Part shown: positions 62,738-64,000 of the stretch, one piece after another
How positions within the stretch are numbered: the first letter of the stretch is position 1
Layout: each line of letters opens with the position of its first letter
Made by a program: the position numbers and the translations under genes
Notes under the pieces: generated by a model
Told to the model about the DNA's origin: nothing
Databases searched by the model: none
What the model saw: only the letters and a program-made list of their open reading frames with translations
Source of the DNA: Schaalia vaccimaxillae DSM 15804
GTDB taxonomy: Bacteria; Actinomycetota; Actinomycetes; Actinomycetales; Actinomycetaceae
Assembly: GCF_000420425.1 (NCBI RefSeq)
Contig: NZ_ATUX01000007.1
Span: forward strand, 1 to 64,000
Direction of reading: 5' to 3'
Length of the DNA stretch: 64,000 bases

Positions 62738-64000
62738 GTGTCCGAGGAGCGCAACCCCGCTGATTCTCTTCCCGTAGGCTCCCTGGTGTGTCCAGAACCG
62801 AGCGAACGACCAGATCTGTGGCCGTGGACAACGCGTCGCAATGAGGATGGAGTCCTGGAAATTGGGGGAGTGCCCCTGACTGTGATTGCGCAGGACTTCG
62901 CCACCCCCGCATTCGTCCTCGATCATGACGATCTTGCAGGACGCGCACGAGTGTGGTCCTCGGCAATGGCTGAGGAGTTCTGGGACGGATACGGGATGAG
63001 CGGGGGCGACGCCTTCTACGCTGGCAAAGCTTTCTTATCGTCGGATGTGGCGCGCACCGTGGTATCTGAGGGGATGGGGGTCGATACCGCTTCGTTGGGT
63101 GAGATGACGCTGGCTCTGCGGGCCGGAGTTGACCCCGCGCTCATCGGCTTGCATGGAAATAACAAACTGGATGATGAAATCGTTTTGGCTTTGCAGGCTG
63201 GGATTCACCGAATCTTCATTGATTCGATGGACGAGGTCGCCCAGATTGAGCGCATCGCGGGTCGTATGGGAGTCACCGCTCCTGTGATGGTGCGTTTGAA
63301 GTCTGGTATTCACGCGGGTGGAAACGAGTACATTGCAACGGCCCATGAGGACCAGAAGTTCGGAGTCTCTTTGGCTGACGGCCAGGCACTTGAAGTTGTC
63401 CGTGCGATTCGCGAAGCCGACCACCTGGAGTTTCTGGGTCTACACAGTCATATCGGTTCTCAAATTGTGGGGACGCAGGCCTTTGTCGAGGCTGCGCGTA
63501 TCGTCCTCGAATTTGCTGCTCGCCTGCGTGACGATCTGGGAGTCGCCGTTGGTGCTATTGACCTTGGAGGCGGTGTGGGGATCGCCTACACGGGCGATGA
63601 TGAGGTTCCCACGCCGCCGGTTGAAGTCGCCCGAGCCTTGGCAGCTCAGGTGCGTCAGACCTGCCAAGAGCGAGATCTGCCTATTCCTCATGTGTCGGTG
63701 GAACCGGGACGTTCCATCGCCGGTCCAGCCATGGTGACCGTGTATCGGGTGGGTGTCATAAAAGACGTTGGCCTGCCGGGTGGTCGAGTTCGCCGCTACA
63801 TTGCGATTGATGGCGGTATGTCCGACAATATTCGGCCTGCGTTGTATGGGGCTCAGTACACGGCGACACTAGCGAATCGGCTTCCTGATTTCGAGGGAGC
63901 TGGATCCGTTCGGTGCCGAATCGTTGGCAAGCACTGCGAAAGTGGTGACATTGTCATTCATGATGTTGATCTGCCCGGCGATATTCGTCAAGGGGATTTG
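62738..64000 (+). CDS. lysA: Diaminopimelate decarboxylase (3' end outside window)
   Basis: 421 codons from GTG 62738 to the window end without a stop. DAFYAGKAF contains the PLP lysine; LHSHIGSQ, IDLGGGVGIAYTGDD, VEPGRSIAG and GKHCESGD (the catalytic Cys region) are the fold III decarboxylase motifs of LysA, which makes lysine from meso-diaminopimelate. It starts 2 nt after the argS stop with AGGA upstream; the argS-lysA order is common in actinobacteria. Confidence 0.93.
   Translation, partial: MSEERNPADSLPVGSLVCPEPSERPDLWPWTTRRNEDGVLEIGGVPLTVIAQDFATPAFVLDHDDLAGRARVWSSAMAEEFWDGYGMSGGDAFYAGKAFLSSDVARTVVSEGMGVDTASLGEMTLALRAGVDPALIGLHGNNKLDDEIVLALQAGIHRIFIDSMDEVAQIERIAGRMGVTAPVMVRLKSGIHAGGNEYIATAHEDQKFGVSLADGQALEVVRAIREADHLEFLGLHSHIGSQIVGTQAFVEAARIVLEFAARLRDDLGVAVGAIDLGGGVGIAYTGDDEVPTPPVEVARALAAQVRQTCQERDLPIPHVSVEPGRSIAGPAMVTVYRVGVIKDVGLPGGRVRRYIAIDGGMSDNIRPALYGAQYTATLANRLPDFEGAGSVRCRIVGKHCESGDIVIHDVDLPGDIRQGDL

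Noticed and set aside
61575-62966. Open frame of 463 codons on the minus strand across argS
   Set aside because: Antisense to the well-supported argS and start of lysA; composition effect of high-GC coding DNA, no recognisable domain.

Overview
The window comes from a high-GC Gram-positive bacterium (Actinomycetota), most likely a moderate-GC member of the Actinomycetaceae (Actinomyces/Schaalia-like). Evidence: WhiB, the mtrA-mtrB-lpqB operon, DUF3499/DUF5719, TIGR03089, Rv3235-family and DUF6912 proteins, a SigR/RsrA pair, the tiny ribosomal protein bL37, many GTG starts, and many starts that look leaderless (TANNNT about 6-8 nt before ATG/GTG). The genus is inferred, not shown. The region is chromosomal; I saw no prophage, insertion sequence, CRISPR array or rRNA.

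Layout. 1-4757: a cell-wall amidase with wall-binding repeats (cut by the window start), two family-2 glycosyltransferases and rmlB (dTDP-rhamnose). 4792-13655: TIGR03089, whiB, a very large membrane glycosyltransferase, DUF5719, a degenerate zincin-like protein, DUF3499, RDD and SpoIIM-like proteins. 13662-19158: a tightly overlapping minus-strand operon (GDPDase-like membrane protein, DUF4129, DUF4350, MoxR ATPase, DUF58). 19334-24120: mtrA-mtrB-lpqB, then comF. 24144-28146: hpf with a long structured leader, then secA. 28158-32911: Rv3235-like, LysM, a small unknown protein, a BldC-like HTH protein, an orphan SAF/CpaE-like pair and DUF6912. 33079-39087: sbcC-sbcD, hisN and a class I glutamine amidotransferase.

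39121-49081 is a surface-polymer locus: acyltransferase, Wzt/Wzm ABC exporter, GlfT2-like glycosyltransferase, extended SDR, TarI/IspD-like cytidylyltransferase and TagF-like polyol-phosphate polymerase form one overlapping minus-strand operon, with a divergent double-domain glycosyltransferase. It looks like a teichoic-acid-like polymer pathway with an atypical SDR where TarJ would be expected. 49091-53360: rsgA, aroA, doxX, then sigR-rsrA and bL37. 53417-64000: an SGNH hydrolase, two CNNM/CBS membrane proteins, an M23 peptidase, GDPD, an NhaD-like antiporter, tRNA-Arg(CCG), rpiB, argS and lysA (cut by the window end).

Most notable signals: a perfect SigR-type promoter (GGAAT-N18-GTT) placed so that it would yield an N-terminally extended SigR isoform; mutually exclusive helices in the hpf leader; an 11-bp-phased direct repeat abutting mtrA; a five-copy 22-nt tandem array; a terminator embedded in the coding end of a convergent gene; and a strong excess of CCTCGTC/GACGAGG in all gene contexts.
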